DNA from: Xenorhabdus bovienii SS-2004
Lineage (GTDB): Bacteria > Pseudomonadota > Gammaproteobacteria > Enterobacterales > Enterobacteriaceae
Length of the DNA: 64,000 nucleotides
Assembly (NCBI RefSeq): GCF_000027225.1
Contig: NC_013892.1
Coordinates: forward strand, 3,472,001 to 3,536,000
Direction: 5' to 3'
Part shown: in pieces, positions 9,804 through 20,211 of the stretch
How positions within the stretch are numbered: position 1 is the first letter of the stretch
Layout: every line of letters begins with the position of its first letter
Position numbers and translations under genes: made by a program
Notes under the pieces: model-generated
Database searches by the model: none
Seen by the model: only the letters and a program-made list of their open reading frames with translations
Told to the model about the DNA's origin: nothing

Positions 9804-12380
9804 TTGAATGCGATCAATATGAAAGAATCACCAGCAAAGGATTTAGACAGCCATACTCCCATGATGCAGCAGTATCTGCGCCTGAAAGCCCAGCATCCTG
9901 ACATTTTGCTGCTTTATCGGATGGGAGATTTTTATGAACTGTTCTTTGACGATGCCAAAAAAGCCGCTAAATTACTGGATATTTCTCTGACCAAACGCGG
10001 GCAATCCGCAGGCCAGCCCATTCCGATGGCGGGAGTTCCTTATCACGCAATCGAAAACTATCTGGCAAAACTAGTACAGCTCGGTGAATCAGCGGCGCTC
10101 TGCGAACAAATAGGTGATCCTGCCACCAGCAAAGGCCCTGTTGAACGCAAAGTTGTGCGCATTGTCACTCCCGGCACTGTAACCGATGAAGCCCTGCTGC
10201 ACGAACGTCAGGATAATCTGCTGGCCGCTATCTGGCATGACAGCCAAGGGTTTGGATATGCCACGCTGGATATCACCTCCGGCCGTTTCCGTGTCTCTGA
10301 AATGGCAGACGAAGATACCATTGCCGCCGAGCTTCAGCGTACCCGCCCTGCGGAGTTGCTCTATCCCGAAAGCTTTGGCTCCATGGCACTGATTGAACGC
10401 TGTAGTGGCCTGCGCCGTCGCCCAATGTGGGAATTTGAACTCGATACAGCAAGGCAGCAACTGAATTTGCAATTCGGTACGCGTGACCTGATCGGTTTTG
10501 GGGTGGAAAAATCTACGCTAGCACTGCGTGCGGCTGGCTGCCTGCTGCAATATGTGAAAGATACCCAGCGTACCGCCCTGCCCCATATCCGCAATATTAC
10601 GGTAGAACGCCAGCAAGAAACGGTCATTATGGATGCTGCAACCCGCCGCAATCTGGAATTGACCCAAAATCTGGCGGGTGGTACTGAAAACACACTGGCT
10701 TCTGTACTCGATCAATGTGTGACACCCATGGGCAGCCGCATGCTGAAACGCTGGCTGCATACCCCGATTCGCGACAGAAACGTGCTGCAAAACCGCCAAC
10801 AAGCCATTTCAGCTTTACAAGAGATTGGCTTTGAATTGCAGCCGTTTTTACGTCAGGTTGGTGATTTAGAGCGTGTACTTGGCCGTCTTGCTCTTCGTTC
10901 CGCCCGTCCTCGTGATCTGGCTAGAATGCGCCACGCTTTCCAGCAATTGCCTGATATTCATCAGATCATGGCATCATCTGATTCACCTTATATTCAGGCA
11001 CTGCAACAGCGTGTTGGTCATTTTGATGAATTACAGACGCTACTGGAGAAAGCCGTTGTTGAAACTCCTCCTGTTCTGGTACGTGACGGCGGTGTCATTG
11101 CCCCGGGTTACCATGCCGAACTGGATGAGTGGCGTGCATTAGCCGATGGTGCCAGTGATTATCTGGACAGACTGGAGATCCGCGAACGTGACAAACTCGG
11201 CCTTGATACGCTGAAAGTCGGCTTTAATGCGGTGCACGGTTACTATATTCAGGTCAGCCGTGGACAAAGCCATTTAGTCCCGATTCATTATGTACGCCGT
11301 CAAACGCTGAAGAATGCAGAACGCTATATCATTCCTGAATTGAAGGAATATGAAGATAAGGTGCTGACTTCCAAAGGCAAGGCGCTGGCCATCGAAAAAG
11401 CGTTATATGAAGAGCTATTCGATCTGCTGTTGCCTCATCTGGCTGAACTGCAAACTAGCGCAGAAGCACTGTCAGAGCTGGATGTGCTGGCAAACCTTGC
11501 TGAACGCGCTGAAACGCTAAACTACACCTGCCCGACACTGAGCGATAAAACTGGTATTCAAATCACGGGTGGACGCCATCCTGTCGTTGAACAAGTCTTG
11601 AGTGAACCCTTTATCTCAAACCCACTAACACTTTCGTCACAGCGTCGTCTGCTGATCGTCACGGGGCCGAATATGGGGGGGAAAAGTACCTATATGCGTC
11701 AGGCCGCCTTGATTACGCTGCTGGCGTATATCGGTAGTTTTGTTCCCGCCGAAAAAGTGCTGATTGGGCCTGTAGACCGCATTTTCACCCGCGTGGGCGC
11801 TTCCGATGATTTGGCATCAGGGCGTTCTACCTTTATGGTAGAAATGACCGAAACCGCCAATATTCTGCATAATGCGACAGAGCATAGCCTGGTCTTGATG
11901 GACGAAATCGGGCGCGGTACGTCCACTTATGATGGTCTGTCTCTTGCATGGGCCTGTGCGGAAAGTCTGGCCAATCGCATCAAGGCGATGACGTTATTTG
12001 CCACTCACTATTTTGAGCTGACAACGCTGCCTGAAAAACTGGAAGGTGTGGTTAATATCCATCTGGATGCTGTCGAGCATGGCGATACTATTGCCTTCAT
12101 GCACAGTGTACAAGAAGGGGCGGCAAGTAAGAGTTATGGATTGGCCGTCGCCTCTCTGGCAGGAGTTCCCCGTGATGTCATTAAACGAGCGCGCCAGAAA
12201 TTAAAGGAGCTGGAATCTCTCTCCAACAATGCGACGGCAGGCCACGTCGATACACCGCAGTTGACGCTGCTGACGGAAGAGGTATCTCCGGCAGTTGAAG
12301 CGTTGGAAAATCTGAATCCGGATACATTGACACCGCGTCAGGCATTGGAGTGGATTTATCGTCTGAAAAATATGGTATAG
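9804..12380 (+). CDS. mutS: DNA mismatch repair protein MutS
   Basis: A MutS ATPase of 858 residues from a TTG at 9804 (AGGA 9 bases upstream; N-terminus MNAI resembles E. coli MSAI) or 853 residues from the ATG at 9819. It recognises mismatches as a dimer and recruits MutL. The mismatch-probing Phe-x-Glu is in GDFYELF (Phe43, Glu45 from TTG). Walker A is GPNMGGKST (from residue 621), Walker B is [13 protein letters not shown], and the composite-site motif [11 protein letters not shown] is intact. The C-terminal [12 protein letters not shown] tetramerisation region is present in the form [13 protein letters not shown]. Convergent with rpoS, as in many Enterobacterales. Confidence 0.98.
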   Translation: MNAINMKESPAKDLDSHTPMMQQYLRLKAQHPDILLLYRMGDFYELFFDDAKKAAKLLDISLTKRGQSAGQPIPMAGVPYHAIENYLAKLVQLGESAALCEQIGDPATSKGPVERKVVRIVTPGTVTDEALLHERQDNLLAAIWHDSQGFGYATLDITSGRFRVSEMADEDTIAAELQRTRPAELLYPESFGSMALIERCSGLRRRPMWEFELDTARQQLNLQFGTRDLIGFGVEKSTLALRAAGCLLQYVKDTQRTALPHIRNITVERQQETVIMDAATRRNLELTQNLAGGTENTLASVLDQCVTPMGSRMLKRWLHTPIRDRNVLQNRQQAISALQEIGFELQPFLRQVGDLERVLGRLALRSARPRDLARMRHAFQQLPDIHQIMASSDSPYIQALQQRVGHFDELQTLLEKAVVETPPVLVRDGGVIAPGYHAELDEWRALADGASDYLDRLEIRERDKLGLDTLKVGFNAVHGYYIQVSRGQSHLVPIHYVRRQTLKNAERYIIPELKEYEDKVLTSKGKALAIEKALYEELFDLLLPHLAELQTSAEALSELDVLANLAERAETLNYTCPTLSDKTGIQITGGRHPVVEQVLSEPFISNPLTLSSQRRLLIVTGPNMGGKSTYMRQAALITLLAYIGSFVPAEKVLIGPVDRIFTRVGASDDLASGRSTFMVEMTETANILHNATEHSLVLMDEIGRGTSTYDGLSLAWACAESLANRIKAMTLFATHYFELTTLPEKLEGVVNIHLDAVEHGDTIAFMHSVQEGAASKSYGLAVASLAGVPRDVIKRARQKLKELESLSNNATAGHVDTPQLTLLTEEVSPAVEALENLNPDTLTPRQALEWIYRLKNMV

Positions 12381-12426
12381 CAGTGAAGTTTGATACCCGT
12401 CGGTTAGAACCAAGCAAAATAAAAGA

Positions 12427-12443
12427 TGGGCTAAATAAGCCCA
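12427..12443. terminator. Terminator between mutS and rpoS
   Basis: TGGGCT (12427-12432) pairs with AGCCCA (12438-12443), loop AAATA. On the minus strand the stem is followed by TCTTTTATTTT, and on the plus strand by CCTTTT, so it can serve both converging genes. Confidence 0.65.
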
Positions 12444-12475
12444 CCTTTTGGTTAAACCATAATATCCCTTTCATC

Positions 12476-12510
12476 TTTCAAGTTGCTACTTTATTAGTTG
12501 CAACTTGAAA
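12476..12510. repeat. 11-bp perfect inverted repeat between mutS and rpoS
   Basis: TTTCAAGTTGC (12476-12486) pairs perfectly with GCAACTTGAAA (12500-12510) around a 13-base loop. No T-tract follows on either strand. It may be an RNA 3'-end stabilising hairpin or a small interspersed repeat. Confidence 0.6.
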
Positions 12511-12528
12511 TCTATTGGAGATAAATAC

Positions 12529-13524
12529 TTAAGTGCGGAATAATGATTCAATATTCAAGCCTTGAGTATGCAGTATGTCTCTGAGACGGCGCAAACCCTC
12601 AACTTGAATTTGACGGACTCTTTCCCTTGTCAAACCAATTTCTCGACCAACATCTTCTAATGTTTCTGCTTCGTACCCAAGCAACCCAAAACGGCGAGCC
12701 AAGACTTCACGCTGTTTTGCATTCAGTTCAAACAACCACTTCACAATGCTTTGCTTCATATCATCATCCTGAATGGTTGTTTCTGGCCCTGAGTCATTTT
12801 CATCAGATAAAATATCCAGTAAGGCTTTATCTGAATCCCCACTTATTGGTGTGTCAACAGAAGTAATGCGTTCATTAAGCCGCATCATACGGCTCACATC
12901 ATCTATCGGCCTATCCAGTTTTTCTGCAATTTCTTCGACGCTGGGTTCATGATCCAATTTATGGGCTAATTCTCTTGCAGTACGTAAATAAACATTTAAT
13001 TCTTTAACAATATGAATAGGCAGACGGATCGTACGTGTCTGATTCATAATAGCCCGCTCAATTGTCTGGCGGATCCACCATGTTGCATACGTAGAAAAAC
13101 GAAAACCTCTTTCAGGATCAAATTTTTCCACCGCACGAATAAGGCCAAGGTTACCTTCTTCAATGAGATCCAAAAGTGCCAACCCTCGGTTACTATATCT
13201 GCGAGATATTTTAACTACCAACCGCAAATTACTCTCAATCATACGTTGGCGAGCAGCAATATCTCCCCGAAGTGCCCGTCTCGCGAAAAGAACTTCTTCC
13301 TCTGCTGTCAGCAGAGGTGAGAAACCAATCTCTCCGAGATAGAGTTGTGTTGCATCGAGAACCCGTTGGTTAACCTCTTGCAACAAATCCAAATTTTCAT
13401 CAGCGTTGGTTAAACCATCCCCGTCTTTCAGCAACGCTTCATCAAAGTCATCGGCTTCCATGCCATGTTCGTCTAAATCCGCCTCATCATACAACTCATT
13501 AACTTTAAGCGTACTTTGGCTCAT
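12529..13524 (-). CDS. rpoS: RNA polymerase sigma factor RpoS
   Basis: A 331-residue sigma-38, master regulator of stationary-phase and stress genes. Region 1.2 ([11 protein letters not shown]), region 2 ([20 protein letters not shown], then [16 protein letters not shown]), region 3 (VEEIAEKLD) and region 4 helix-turn-helix ([20 protein letters not shown]) are all present. The length equals E. coli RpoS (330). It lies 53 bases downstream of nlpD on the same strand; in relatives the main rpoS promoter lies inside nlpD, producing a long leader that binds small RNAs. No frame damage, unlike many domesticated strains. Confidence 0.98.
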   Translation of the reverse strand: MSQSTLKVNELYDEADLDEHGMEADDFDEALLKDGDGLTNADENLDLLQEVNQRVLDATQLYLGEIGFSPLLTAEEEVLFARRALRGDIAARQRMIESNLRLVVKISRRYSNRGLALLDLIEEGNLGLIRAVEKFDPERGFRFSTYATWWIRQTIERAIMNQTRTIRLPIHIVKELNVYLRTARELAHKLDHEPSVEEIAEKLDRPIDDVSRMMRLNERITSVDTPISGDSDKALLDILSDENDSGPETTIQDDDMKQSIVKWLFELNAKQREVLARRFGLLGYEAETLEDVGREIGLTRERVRQIQVEGLRRLRDILHTQGLNIESLFRT

Positions 13525-13577
13525 CAGCTACTCCTACCCATGATAATGCGGGCAGGAAGTCAGGATCCTGCCCTGGT

Positions 13578-14636
13578 TTATCGCTGCGGAAGATGACGCA
13601 GCGGGTTTACGGATTTTCCCTTGTAACGAATTTCAAAATGTAATTTGACTAAACTTGTTCCAGTACTACCCATAGTGGCAATTTTTTGCCCCGCCTGAAC
13701 ATCCTGCGAATCACGAACCAGCATGGTATCGTTGTGAGCATAGGCACTCAGGTAGTCATCGTTATGTTTTATAATTATGAGATTTCCATATCCACGTAAT
13801 GCGTTTCCGGCATAAACTACTTTTCCACTGGCAGTTGCAAAAACGGGCTGGCCACGACTACCCGCAATATCAATGCCTTTATTTCCACCCTTAGAATCCG
13901 AAAAACCTTCAAACACTTTCCCTTCCGCAGGCCATCCCCAACTACTGCTACCACTGCTGATGGTGCTGCCAGGACTTATATCTGTTGCCGATGATAATTT
14001 CATAGCTGAACTTTCGCTAACAGAAATTGTTTTTCTTGGCAACATCTTTTCGGAACTCTGTCTATCAATGTTTGCAGGATACGCATTACTTTTTTGAAAA
14101 TCAACCTGCTCAATTTTAGATTGGGTACTATTTGATGCTAGTAATACACCATTACTGGAGTTTACATTACCCATTCTCAGGACTTGGCCAACATTGAGGT
14201 TATAAGGCTCTGAAATGTTATTTATGTGAGATAGATCACGAAAATCAATGCCTGTAATCCATGCAACATAGAACAAAGTATCGCCACTTTTAACCGTGTA
14301 GGTGCTGCCGCTATAGCTTCCTTTAGGAATATTCCCATAATTGCGGTTATAGATGATCCGTCCCTGATGTGAGCCATTTTCAACAGCACGATTCACTAAA
14401 TAACGATTTTCCGAAGCACGATGCTCTGATGAACGATTTGCTGAAATAGTTGAAGGAGAAGATGGCATGGGTGTCGAGATGGACGAGGTTCTGGAAGGGA
14501 TTCCTCTATTTTGTTCCTGCTTATCAATACTCACTATCGGCGCTGGACGATCCGATGTATTGCTACAGCCTGCCAGTACCACTCCCATAACAGAGCTTAT
14601 CCACTTTATTTTTTTCACTGAGTTTCCTAAATTCAT
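13578..14636 (-). CDS. nlpD: Murein hydrolase activator NlpD
   Basis: A 352-residue outer-membrane lipoprotein that activates the amidase AmiC at the division septum. A lipobox (VVLAGC, lipidated Cys24) is followed by a long Ser/Arg-rich linker, a LysM peptidoglycan-binding domain (YTVKSGDTLFYVAWITG, near residue 112) and a C-terminal LytM domain. The LytM zinc ligands are replaced (NKGIDIAG where active enzymes have His; KLHFEIR where they have HxH), as expected for an activator rather than an enzyme. Its neighbours pcm and rpoS match E. coli. Confidence 0.96.
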   Translation of the reverse strand: MNLGNSVKKIKWISSVMGVVLAGCSNTSDRPAPIVSIDKQEQNRGIPSRTSSISTPMPSSPSTISANRSSEHRASENRYLVNRAVENGSHQGRIIYNRNYGNIPKGSYSGSTYTVKSGDTLFYVAWITGIDFRDLSHINNISEPYNLNVGQVLRMGNVNSSNGVLLASNSTQSKIEQVDFQKSNAYPANIDRQSSEKMLPRKTISVSESSAMKLSSATDISPGSTISSGSSSWGWPAEGKVFEGFSDSKGGNKGIDIAGSRGQPVFATASGKVVYAGNALRGYGNLIIIKHNDDYLSAYAHNDTMLVRDSQDVQAGQKIATMGSTGTSLVKLHFEIRYKGKSVNPLRHLPQR

Positions 14637-14787
14637 ACCTTATTCCCCCGTAAAGGCAAATATAAGTTTTAAGCATAATGATTTATAAAGAAATTTCGAA
14701 TTACAAAAGATTTAAAGCAAAATATTTTGCTTAACTTCAGCAAAAATGACAGCCAATTTAAAAATAATGACAAAATAAATTAGCAGA

Positions 14788-15414
14788 TTATGCTAGTTCG
14801 CCTTGAATTAGGGGAACAAAACGGACAGGTTCGATCACTTCGCTGTGAAAATCACTGCCATAGCGATGCACCACTTTAAGCGACTGAGAGCGCTCCCCCA
14901 CAGGCAGAACCATCACTCCGTTATCTGCAAGTTGATACAATAGTGCCTGTGGAATTTCGGGCGGCGCTGCCGTGACAATAATGGCATCAAATGGCCCTTT
15001 TGACGGCCACCCATTCCAACCATCACCGTGGCGGGTTGATATGTTGTGTAAATCAAGCTGCTTCAACCTGCGTTTAGCCTGCCACTGCAAACCTTTAATA
15101 CGCTCCACGGAGAAAACGTGTCTGGCCAGATGGGCGAGTATCGCCGTCTGGTAACCAGATCCCGTTCCAATCTCCAGCACATTGGCTTCAGGAGTTAAGC
15201 TCAACAGTTTTGTCATGCGAGCAACAATGTAAGGTTGGGATATGGTCTGTCCATGTCCAATAGGCAATGCCGTATTTTCATAAACTTTATGCGCCAAAGC
15301 TTCATCAACAAAACATTCCCGAGGAACTCTGGCGATAATTTCCAGCAAGTGCTCGTCCTGTATTCCTTGCTGGCGTAATTGGGTCAGCAAATTTTTCATT
15401 GACCGACTCAGCAT
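14788..15414 (-). CDS. pcm: Protein-L-isoaspartate O-methyltransferase
   Basis: A 208-residue cytosolic repair enzyme that uses S-adenosylmethionine to methylate L-isoaspartyl residues in aged proteins. The SAM-binding motif [13 protein letters not shown] and the family motifs [13 protein letters not shown] and VTAAPPEIP are intact. The ATG at 15414 overlaps the surE stop codon (ATGCTGA), follows a GGGAGA ribosome site and yields exactly the E. coli length. The longer frame to 15444 only adds residues inside surE. Translational coupling to surE is likely. Confidence 0.97.
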   Translation of the reverse strand: MLSRSMKNLLTQLRQQGIQDEHLLEIIARVPRECFVDEALAHKVYENTALPIGHGQTISQPYIVARMTKLLSLTPEANVLEIGTGSGYQTAILAHLARHVFSVERIKGLQWQAKRRLKQLDLHNISTRHGDGWNGWPSKGPFDAIIVTAAPPEIPQALLYQLADNGVMVLPVGERSQSLKVVHRYGSDFHSEVIEPVRFVPLIQGELA

Positions 15415-16172
15415 TCTCCCATATCTCCGACTTTTACCAACCAATCGTTGATTAACTCCTGTGCCTTATAAGCGGTTAAGTCCACCTGTAAAGGAGTAAT
15501 GGAGACAAACCCGTCTTCTATCGCTGCAAAGTCTGTTTCTGGCCCTGCGTCATGTTTCTCGCCAGGAGGCCCTATCCAGTAAAGCATGTTACCTTTGGGA
15601 TCTTCCAAAGCGTAAACTTCTTTAGCAGCACATCGACTGCCGCATCGTGTTACCCGAAAACCTTTGATCTGCTCAATAGGGACGTCAGGCACATTGATGT
15701 TCAGAATATTGCCGGCCCTTAAGGGAGATTTTTGCAACAGGTTTAATAGGCGCATCGTAACTTCTGCGGCTGTTTCATAATGTCTGTCACCATTGAGTGA
15801 TACCGCCAGCGCCGGTAATCCTAAATGGCGTCCTTCCATCGCGGCCGCCACTGTGCCGGAATAAATCACATCATCACCAAGGTTGGGACCACAGTTGATT
15901 CCTGAAACCACAATATCCGGGCGAGGAAGAACCAGGCGATTAACGCCCAGATAGACACAATCCGTCGGCGTACCTTCCTGAACGGCAATATCACCATTAT
16001 TCATCGTATTGATACGCAAGGGACGATCCAGCGTTAACGCATTCGATGCTCCGCTGCGGTTACGATCAGGTGCGACCACCTGAACATGATAGTGTTCCCG
16101 CAATCTGGCCGCTAAGGTTTGAATACCCGGTGCGGTAACACCATCATCGTTACTCAGCAATATCCGCAGCAT
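15408..16172 (-). CDS. surE: 5'/3'-nucleotidase SurE
   Basis: A 254-residue stationary-phase survival phosphatase that dephosphorylates nucleoside monophosphates and short polyphosphate. The metal-binding motif LLSNDDG is at the N-terminus, followed by [14 protein letters not shown], the [11 protein letters not shown] loop and [25 protein letters not shown]. The start at 16172 is the ancestral one, because it lies in the 25-bp block shared with the end of truD. A second in-frame ATG at 16178 lies in island sequence. The 3' end overlaps pcm. truD, normally overlapping this start, is now 7.8 kb away. Confidence 0.97.
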   Translation of the reverse strand: MLRILLSNDDGVTAPGIQTLAARLREHYHVQVVAPDRNRSGASNALTLDRPLRINTMNNGDIAVQEGTPTDCVYLGVNRLVLPRPDIVVSGINCGPNLGDDVIYSGTVAAAMEGRHLGLPALAVSLNGDRHYETAAEVTMRLLNLLQKSPLRAGNILNINVPDVPIEQIKGFRVTRCGSRCAAKEVYALEDPKGNMLYWIGPPGEKHDAGPETDFAAIEDGFVSITPLQVDLTAYKAQELINDWLVKVGDMGEC

Positions 16173-16174
16173 TA
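16150..16174. repeat. Left copy of the 25-bp direct repeat flanking the truD/surE island
   Basis: Positions 16150-16174 are identical over 25 bases to 23993-24017. The block begins TTACTCAGCAATATCC and ends GCAGCATTA. On the minus strand it runs from the surE ATG (with the two preceding bases) through to the TAA used by truD in its own copy. This copy supplies the first codons of surE. Confidence 0.95.
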
Positions 16175-16341
16175 GCATATCTCATTGATTTTATTAAGAG
16201 TGGCATAAGTGGGTACTATATATTGTCCTGCATGTTGTCCTATTTGATTGGAGTGACCAATAATCAGACAATGTTTGGCTGTTAAGAAATCGATTGATCT
16301 TAACAGAGGATGCTTGCCTATATAAAGGAAAGAATCTAATG

Positions 16342-17842
16342 GGTTCTATCGCATTAACAAAGAAAGTACGAGTGAAGATAAGGTGATTGATTTTTACTCA
16401 GCTAATTGATAGAAAAATGCCGCGAGTGAAATCGGACACCCTTGCCCCTGTTCACCATTTTGTCGGTATTGCCCTTTGCGCAACATACAGACTAATTCAA
16501 TCCCTGCCAACACGGTCTGGGCTCATCTGAAGTTTTTAAATCCCAGCATAGGACGTGTCCGCCGTTTGACGTTGCGGTGATCCTGTTCAAGCAGATTATT
16601 AAGATATAGCAGAATCAACATAACCTGACCTATTCAATATGCTCCGTAAACAACTCATCAACTGAACATCTTTTTGCCTCCTTATCGCTTTTGCTCCGCC
16701 CCATTTGTGTTCTATAGGGTTTAAATCCGGACTATAAGCGGGAAGCCATTCCAGTTGACATCTGCTGTCTGCTATCGCTTGTGTCGTGTCATTCCGTTTA
16801 TGGAAAGGCGCATTATCCATCACTATCACTGCTCCGTGTGGAAGCTTTGGCAGCAAATCTTGCGTCCATCCACGCATAAAAAACATCGGCATTAATATTC
16901 CCGGTAAATAAGCTTAAGGTGACGAAGGTATTTTCGAGAATGGCGCCAATGACGTTGAGACGGCCTTTTGCGTGCCAGTCATGCGTACCAAAACAGCGTA
17001 ACCCTTGCCCTGTTTACGTGGCATCGATTGAGCAAAACCACTTTCATCCAAGTAAACAATGGGTCTGCCAGTCTGTTCATCATCGCTGATGCGCTCGATA
17101 AATGCCTGACGAGCTTGAGGAGCAGCGCGAGGGTGTTGGAGCGTTTTTTTTCTGGGTGATCCGAAGCCGTTTCAAGGCGTAATGAATAGCCGATTGTGAA
17201 ACACTTAAGCGTTTTGCTCTTTCCCATTGATAGTCATCAGGAAAATTTTGGACATCCGCAATGAGTACCTCATCAGGGATTTTCGTGGCGGGTTTATCGC
17301 GGGTCATGCAAGGTTCTATTTTATTGCACCACCGGAACAAGGTACGCATGGAGATCTCAAAATGGGCACTCGTTTGTTCGAAAGTCAACGAATGCTTGTC
17401 TTTGTATGCCAGTACTCGCTTTCGAAAATCTAAGCTGTAGCCCATCTCATTTTATGCCTTGTTATCTTAGAGTTAGATATTATGTCATATTAATATGATT
17501 TAGCTATAACGCCATTGCCCTTTGATTTTGATATACGTTTCATCCATGCGCCACCGACGTCCAACGTCAGGCTTGCTTCGCCGATAACGTTTCACGATCA
17601 ACGGAACCAAGCGATGAACCCACCGAGAGAGCGCAGCGTGATCAACCGCAATTCCCCGTTCAGACATCATTTCCTCTAGATTGCGCAGGCTCAGGGCGTA
17701 GGCCAGATACTAGCGGACACACTGGGCGATAATATCAACAGGATAGTGCAGGCGTTTGAACGCTTTTCGGATAAGGAACATCGCTCTGGACTCGCTCAAA
17801 AACAGGGGAGCTTACCTGATGACCGCTTAATGCGACAGAACC
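16342..17842 (-). pseudogene. IS6-family element relic, split by an IS630-family element
   Basis: The inverted ends are GGTTCTATCGCATTAA (from 16342) and TTAATGCGACAGAACC (to 17842). The N-terminal half of the transposase reads on the minus strand from about 17782 (MFLIRKAFKRLHYPVD) to KIKGQWRY near 17507, with an in-frame TAG after AQCVR. The C-terminal part (LEQDHRNVKRRTRPMLGFK) resumes on the other side of the inserted element near 16606, followed by another stop. About 90 central codons are missing, so deletion as well as insertion has occurred. No flanking target duplication was found. Confidence 0.85.
16607..17506 (-). mobile_element. Degenerate IS630-family element inserted in the IS6 relic
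   Basis: The ends TAGCAGAATCAACATAACC (left) and, on the other strand, TAGCTAAATCATATTAATA (right) form an imperfect inverted repeat, with TA at the junctions as expected for this family. The transposase begins MGYSLDFRKRVLAYKD at 17445, with a helix-turn-helix N-terminus. It changes frame at an A8 run near 17140, then continues RPIVYLDESGFAQSMPRKQG and FGTHDWHAKGRLNVIGA. It breaks again near 16885 before PHGAVIVMDNAPFHKR and SPDLNPIEHKW, and has a third shift plus a stop near the C-terminus. It is inactive. Confidence 0.85.
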
Positions 17843-18171
17843 CAGTTTCTGCATAACCCAAAACGGTTATCATTTTATTAAGCTAAAGACTTTTTCTGGC
17901 TGGCAATCTGTTTTTTACCACTTGCTGTATGCATATTATTTAATTCATTTGATTTTCTTTCATGTTTTAATTTAACATTAGTCACATGTTTAATCGTGGT
18001 AGTAAATTTATTAATAACTCTTTTTTATTCATTTAATATGATAGAACAAGTGAGTGTATAAAATATGAAACAATCATTTGAATCAATAAGTTAGTCATTA
18101 TTATCCCCTTTAGGAAATGCTATTTTTCTAATAATCACTTTTGTTATTTTCATTGTTATTTTTTATATATA
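17843..18171. other. AT-rich spacer without genes
   Basis: About 330 bases between the IS6 relic and the truncated membrane-protein gene. It is very AT-rich. I see no gene, hairpin terminator or RNA here. Confidence 0.5.
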
Positions 18172-18651
18172 ATGTTTAAATCTAAATCAGGATTTTCAAT
18201 ATTAAATAAGCTATGGTTATTTGCAGTAAAAAACAAAAAAACATCTGATGACGATCTAATAAATGAAATAATGGAAGTGGAAAAGTTTAATTTTTACTAC
18301 AATACAAACGCAACATCAATAAGACAGAAGGAAAATTTTGAAGGCTGGATAAGAAGATATGAATTGGATTTTAAAATTATCTCTAAAATGAAAATAAACT
18401 TTGACATTGATACGCTTAAAATAAAAATAATATCAATCTCAATTCCATTTCTGTTTTTATTTTTTATGTATTTATGTATTTATGTATTTATGTATTTATG
18501 CTTTATATCAGCAATGCCTGTGGCTTTAAAGCCTGCAGGCTTGATAAAGATAAATGATGATGACGGGTGGTTTTGGATTAATAAAAATGAAGCTATGGAA
18601 TATGGTTTTTTAAATAAACGAAAAGACTTATGGGTTGTTACTCCAGAAATG
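18172..18651 (+). pseudogene. Truncated AT-rich membrane protein, DUF6216-like, cut by IS1
   Basis: An open frame of 160 residues runs into IS1 and stops at 18670-18672. It has a basic N-terminus (LNKLWLFAVKNKKTSDDD), a soluble stretch with EVEKFNFYYNTNATS and GWIRRYELDFK, one long hydrophobic segment at about residues 86-112 and a C-terminal part with GWFWINKNEAMEYGF. The layout recalls DUF6216 proteins, from memory only. There is no clear ribosome site before the ATG. The hydrophobic segment is encoded partly by four tandem TATTTATG units. The far more AT-rich composition than its neighbours suggests foreign origin. Confidence 0.5.
18469..18500 (+). repeat. Tandem octanucleotide repeat (TATTTATG x4)
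   Basis: Four exact contiguous copies of TATTTATG, preceded by a degenerate fifth (TTTTTATG). The array lies inside the hydrophobic segment of the truncated gene. Eight is not a multiple of three, so gain or loss of a unit shifts the frame. Confidence 0.95.
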
Positions 18652-19432
18652 GGTCATGTATTAAATGATTAGATTAGGTATTAAAAATAATGTTCACGTT
18701 CAATAAAGGTTCCTATCACTTTATCGTGCATTTCTTCCGATTTTGAATACCCAATGGTTTTTCTATTCAGCCTTTTGATTCGGGTACGATGCGTTAAATT
18801 CGTTCTCTCTATACGCTGAGTAAACGCCTTTCCAGTCAAGTGCTCTTCCTCGGGAAGTGGGTCATAAACAACATAGTCATCCGTGCAGTAAAACCGAATA
18901 GTAAAGGAAGATAAGAGGGTAAGCAGCTTGTCTAACGTTTTTCGACTGCGATCGCCAAAAACATGAGCCACTATTCGCTTCAGGCGGGGTTCCCAAGCAT
19001 ACCAAAGCCAGCGTTGGTTTTTCTTATTGCCGACAAACGACCATTGCTCGTCGATTTCACAGACAATCTGGATGCCACATTCCGCAAGGGGAAGTGTCGT
19101 TACGTTTCGGGGTCTGAGGTTTTTAATGTTTTCATGACGGTGGCGGTGGCGACTTTCAGGATCCGAGCGGTGTCACGAATTCCCCCGTTATTCATCGCGA
19201 TATCGACAATCTGTTCTTTAACGCCGGGTTTGCAGGCCTGATAGGTATACGCCAACTGAAAGACCTTACAGCAGCTATAACAGCGATAACGAGGATGTCC
19301 GCCATTTCCTTTCCCATGTCCTTTGACCTGTCCTGATTTGTGGCAATAACGGCAATAGACATCAACTTTGGCCATACTTCATCCTTAAAAAGCCGGAAGC
19401 ATATCACAGCAACTAACCATTTAATACATGAC
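18652..19432 (-). mobile_element. IS1-family element (copy 1), nested at the edge of copy 2
   Basis: Terminal repeats start GGTCATGTATTAAATG at 18652 and end CATTTAATACATGACC at 19432. A 9-bp direct repeat CCAGAAATG flanks it (18643-18651 and 19433-19441), the usual IS1 target duplication. The duplicated target includes the first G of the neighbouring IS1 copy, so this element inserted into the left tip of copy 2 after copy 2 was already there. Confidence 0.88.
18681..19375 (-). CDS. IS1-family transposase InsAB' (programmed frameshift)
   Basis: InsA (91 residues, start 19375) has a zinc-ribbon (CRYCHKSGQVKGHGKGNG, CYSC) and a helix-turn-helix (IRDTARILKVATATVM). Near its end the run TTAAAAACC allows the minus-one slip used by IS1 to make the fused transposase. 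The second frame then reads CEIDEQWSFVGNKK (catalytic Asp) and WLWYAWEPRLKRIVAHVFGDRSRKT in segments, then YCTDDY (Asp), and ends DKVIGTFIEREHYF. Both frames are open, so the element looks active. Confidence 0.85.
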
Positions 19433-19441
19433 CCAGAAATG

Positions 19442-20211
19442 GGTCATGACTCTATTTTATTGATAGTGATGAATGTTCAGATAATATCCTATAATTCTGT
19501 CATGCATTTCTATGGATTTTGAAAAAGACAATGTTTTGCGAGTCAGTCTTGCCAAATGTTGACGAAGATTCAGGTTATGCCTCTCTATGCGTTGGGTATA
19601 ACGCTTGCTGGCCACATGGCGTTTCCCTGCGAGTGCTTTTTCGTAACTTTTCCAGCTATCTGTCATGTAAATAATAATGTTGAAAGGTGCCAGTAAAGCT
19701 AATAGGCGCATTAATGTCTTTTTTGTTCTTGGACCAAAAACATGGGCGATCACTTTTCGCCTTATCCTGTCGTCGGCATAAAAGAGCCAACGAGGCGGCT
19801 TCTTTGACTTTACGTAAGACCATTGTTCATCCATTTCGCAGCAGACAATCACTTCAGTGCCAGGTTTAATCGCTTCTGTTACCGATTTGGGTTTGAGTTT
19901 TTTAAATGCCGAAGTACGGTATTCAGGCCAATCCCCATCACTCGTGCTGTCGCCCGACATCCCATTCCATTCATAGCCATATCGACGATTTGCTTATGGG
20001 TACCGAGACGACAAGCGGCATAAGTGAACTCCTGTTGCCAGGAGTGACGGCAGGATTGGCAAAGATAACGTTGGTGACCAGAACGCGAGCGCCCATTGCG
20101 ATGGATCCCTTTCACTGCGGAACAAGAGGGGCAAGTTACATCAATCTTTGCCATTTGAATGTTTTCCAAATAGACAGACTATACATGATTCAATAAATTG
20201 ATGTCACGACC
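19442..20211 (-). mobile_element. IS1-family element (copy 2)
   Basis: Ends are GGTCATGAC (from 19442) and GTCACGACC (to 20211), 770 bp in all, typical for IS1. The right flank CAAGATGGG does not match the left flank CCAGAAATG, so the original target duplication is lost; a flanking deletion or recombination probably occurred. This insertion truncates the small gene at 20204-20511 and probably the membrane-protein gene at 18172. Confidence 0.87.
19457..20154 (-). CDS. IS1-family transposase InsAB' (programmed frameshift)
   Basis: InsA starts at 20154 ([16 protein letters not shown]) with zinc-ribbon cysteines (CPSC, CQSC) and a helix-turn-helix ending TVLRHLK. The slippery site is the AAAAAAC stretch in the codons for HLKNSN near 19895. 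The InsB frame continues [47 protein letters not shown] and ends [12 protein letters not shown]. It differs clearly from copy 1 in sequence, so the two are separate arrivals rather than a recent duplication. Both frames are intact. Confidence 0.87.
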
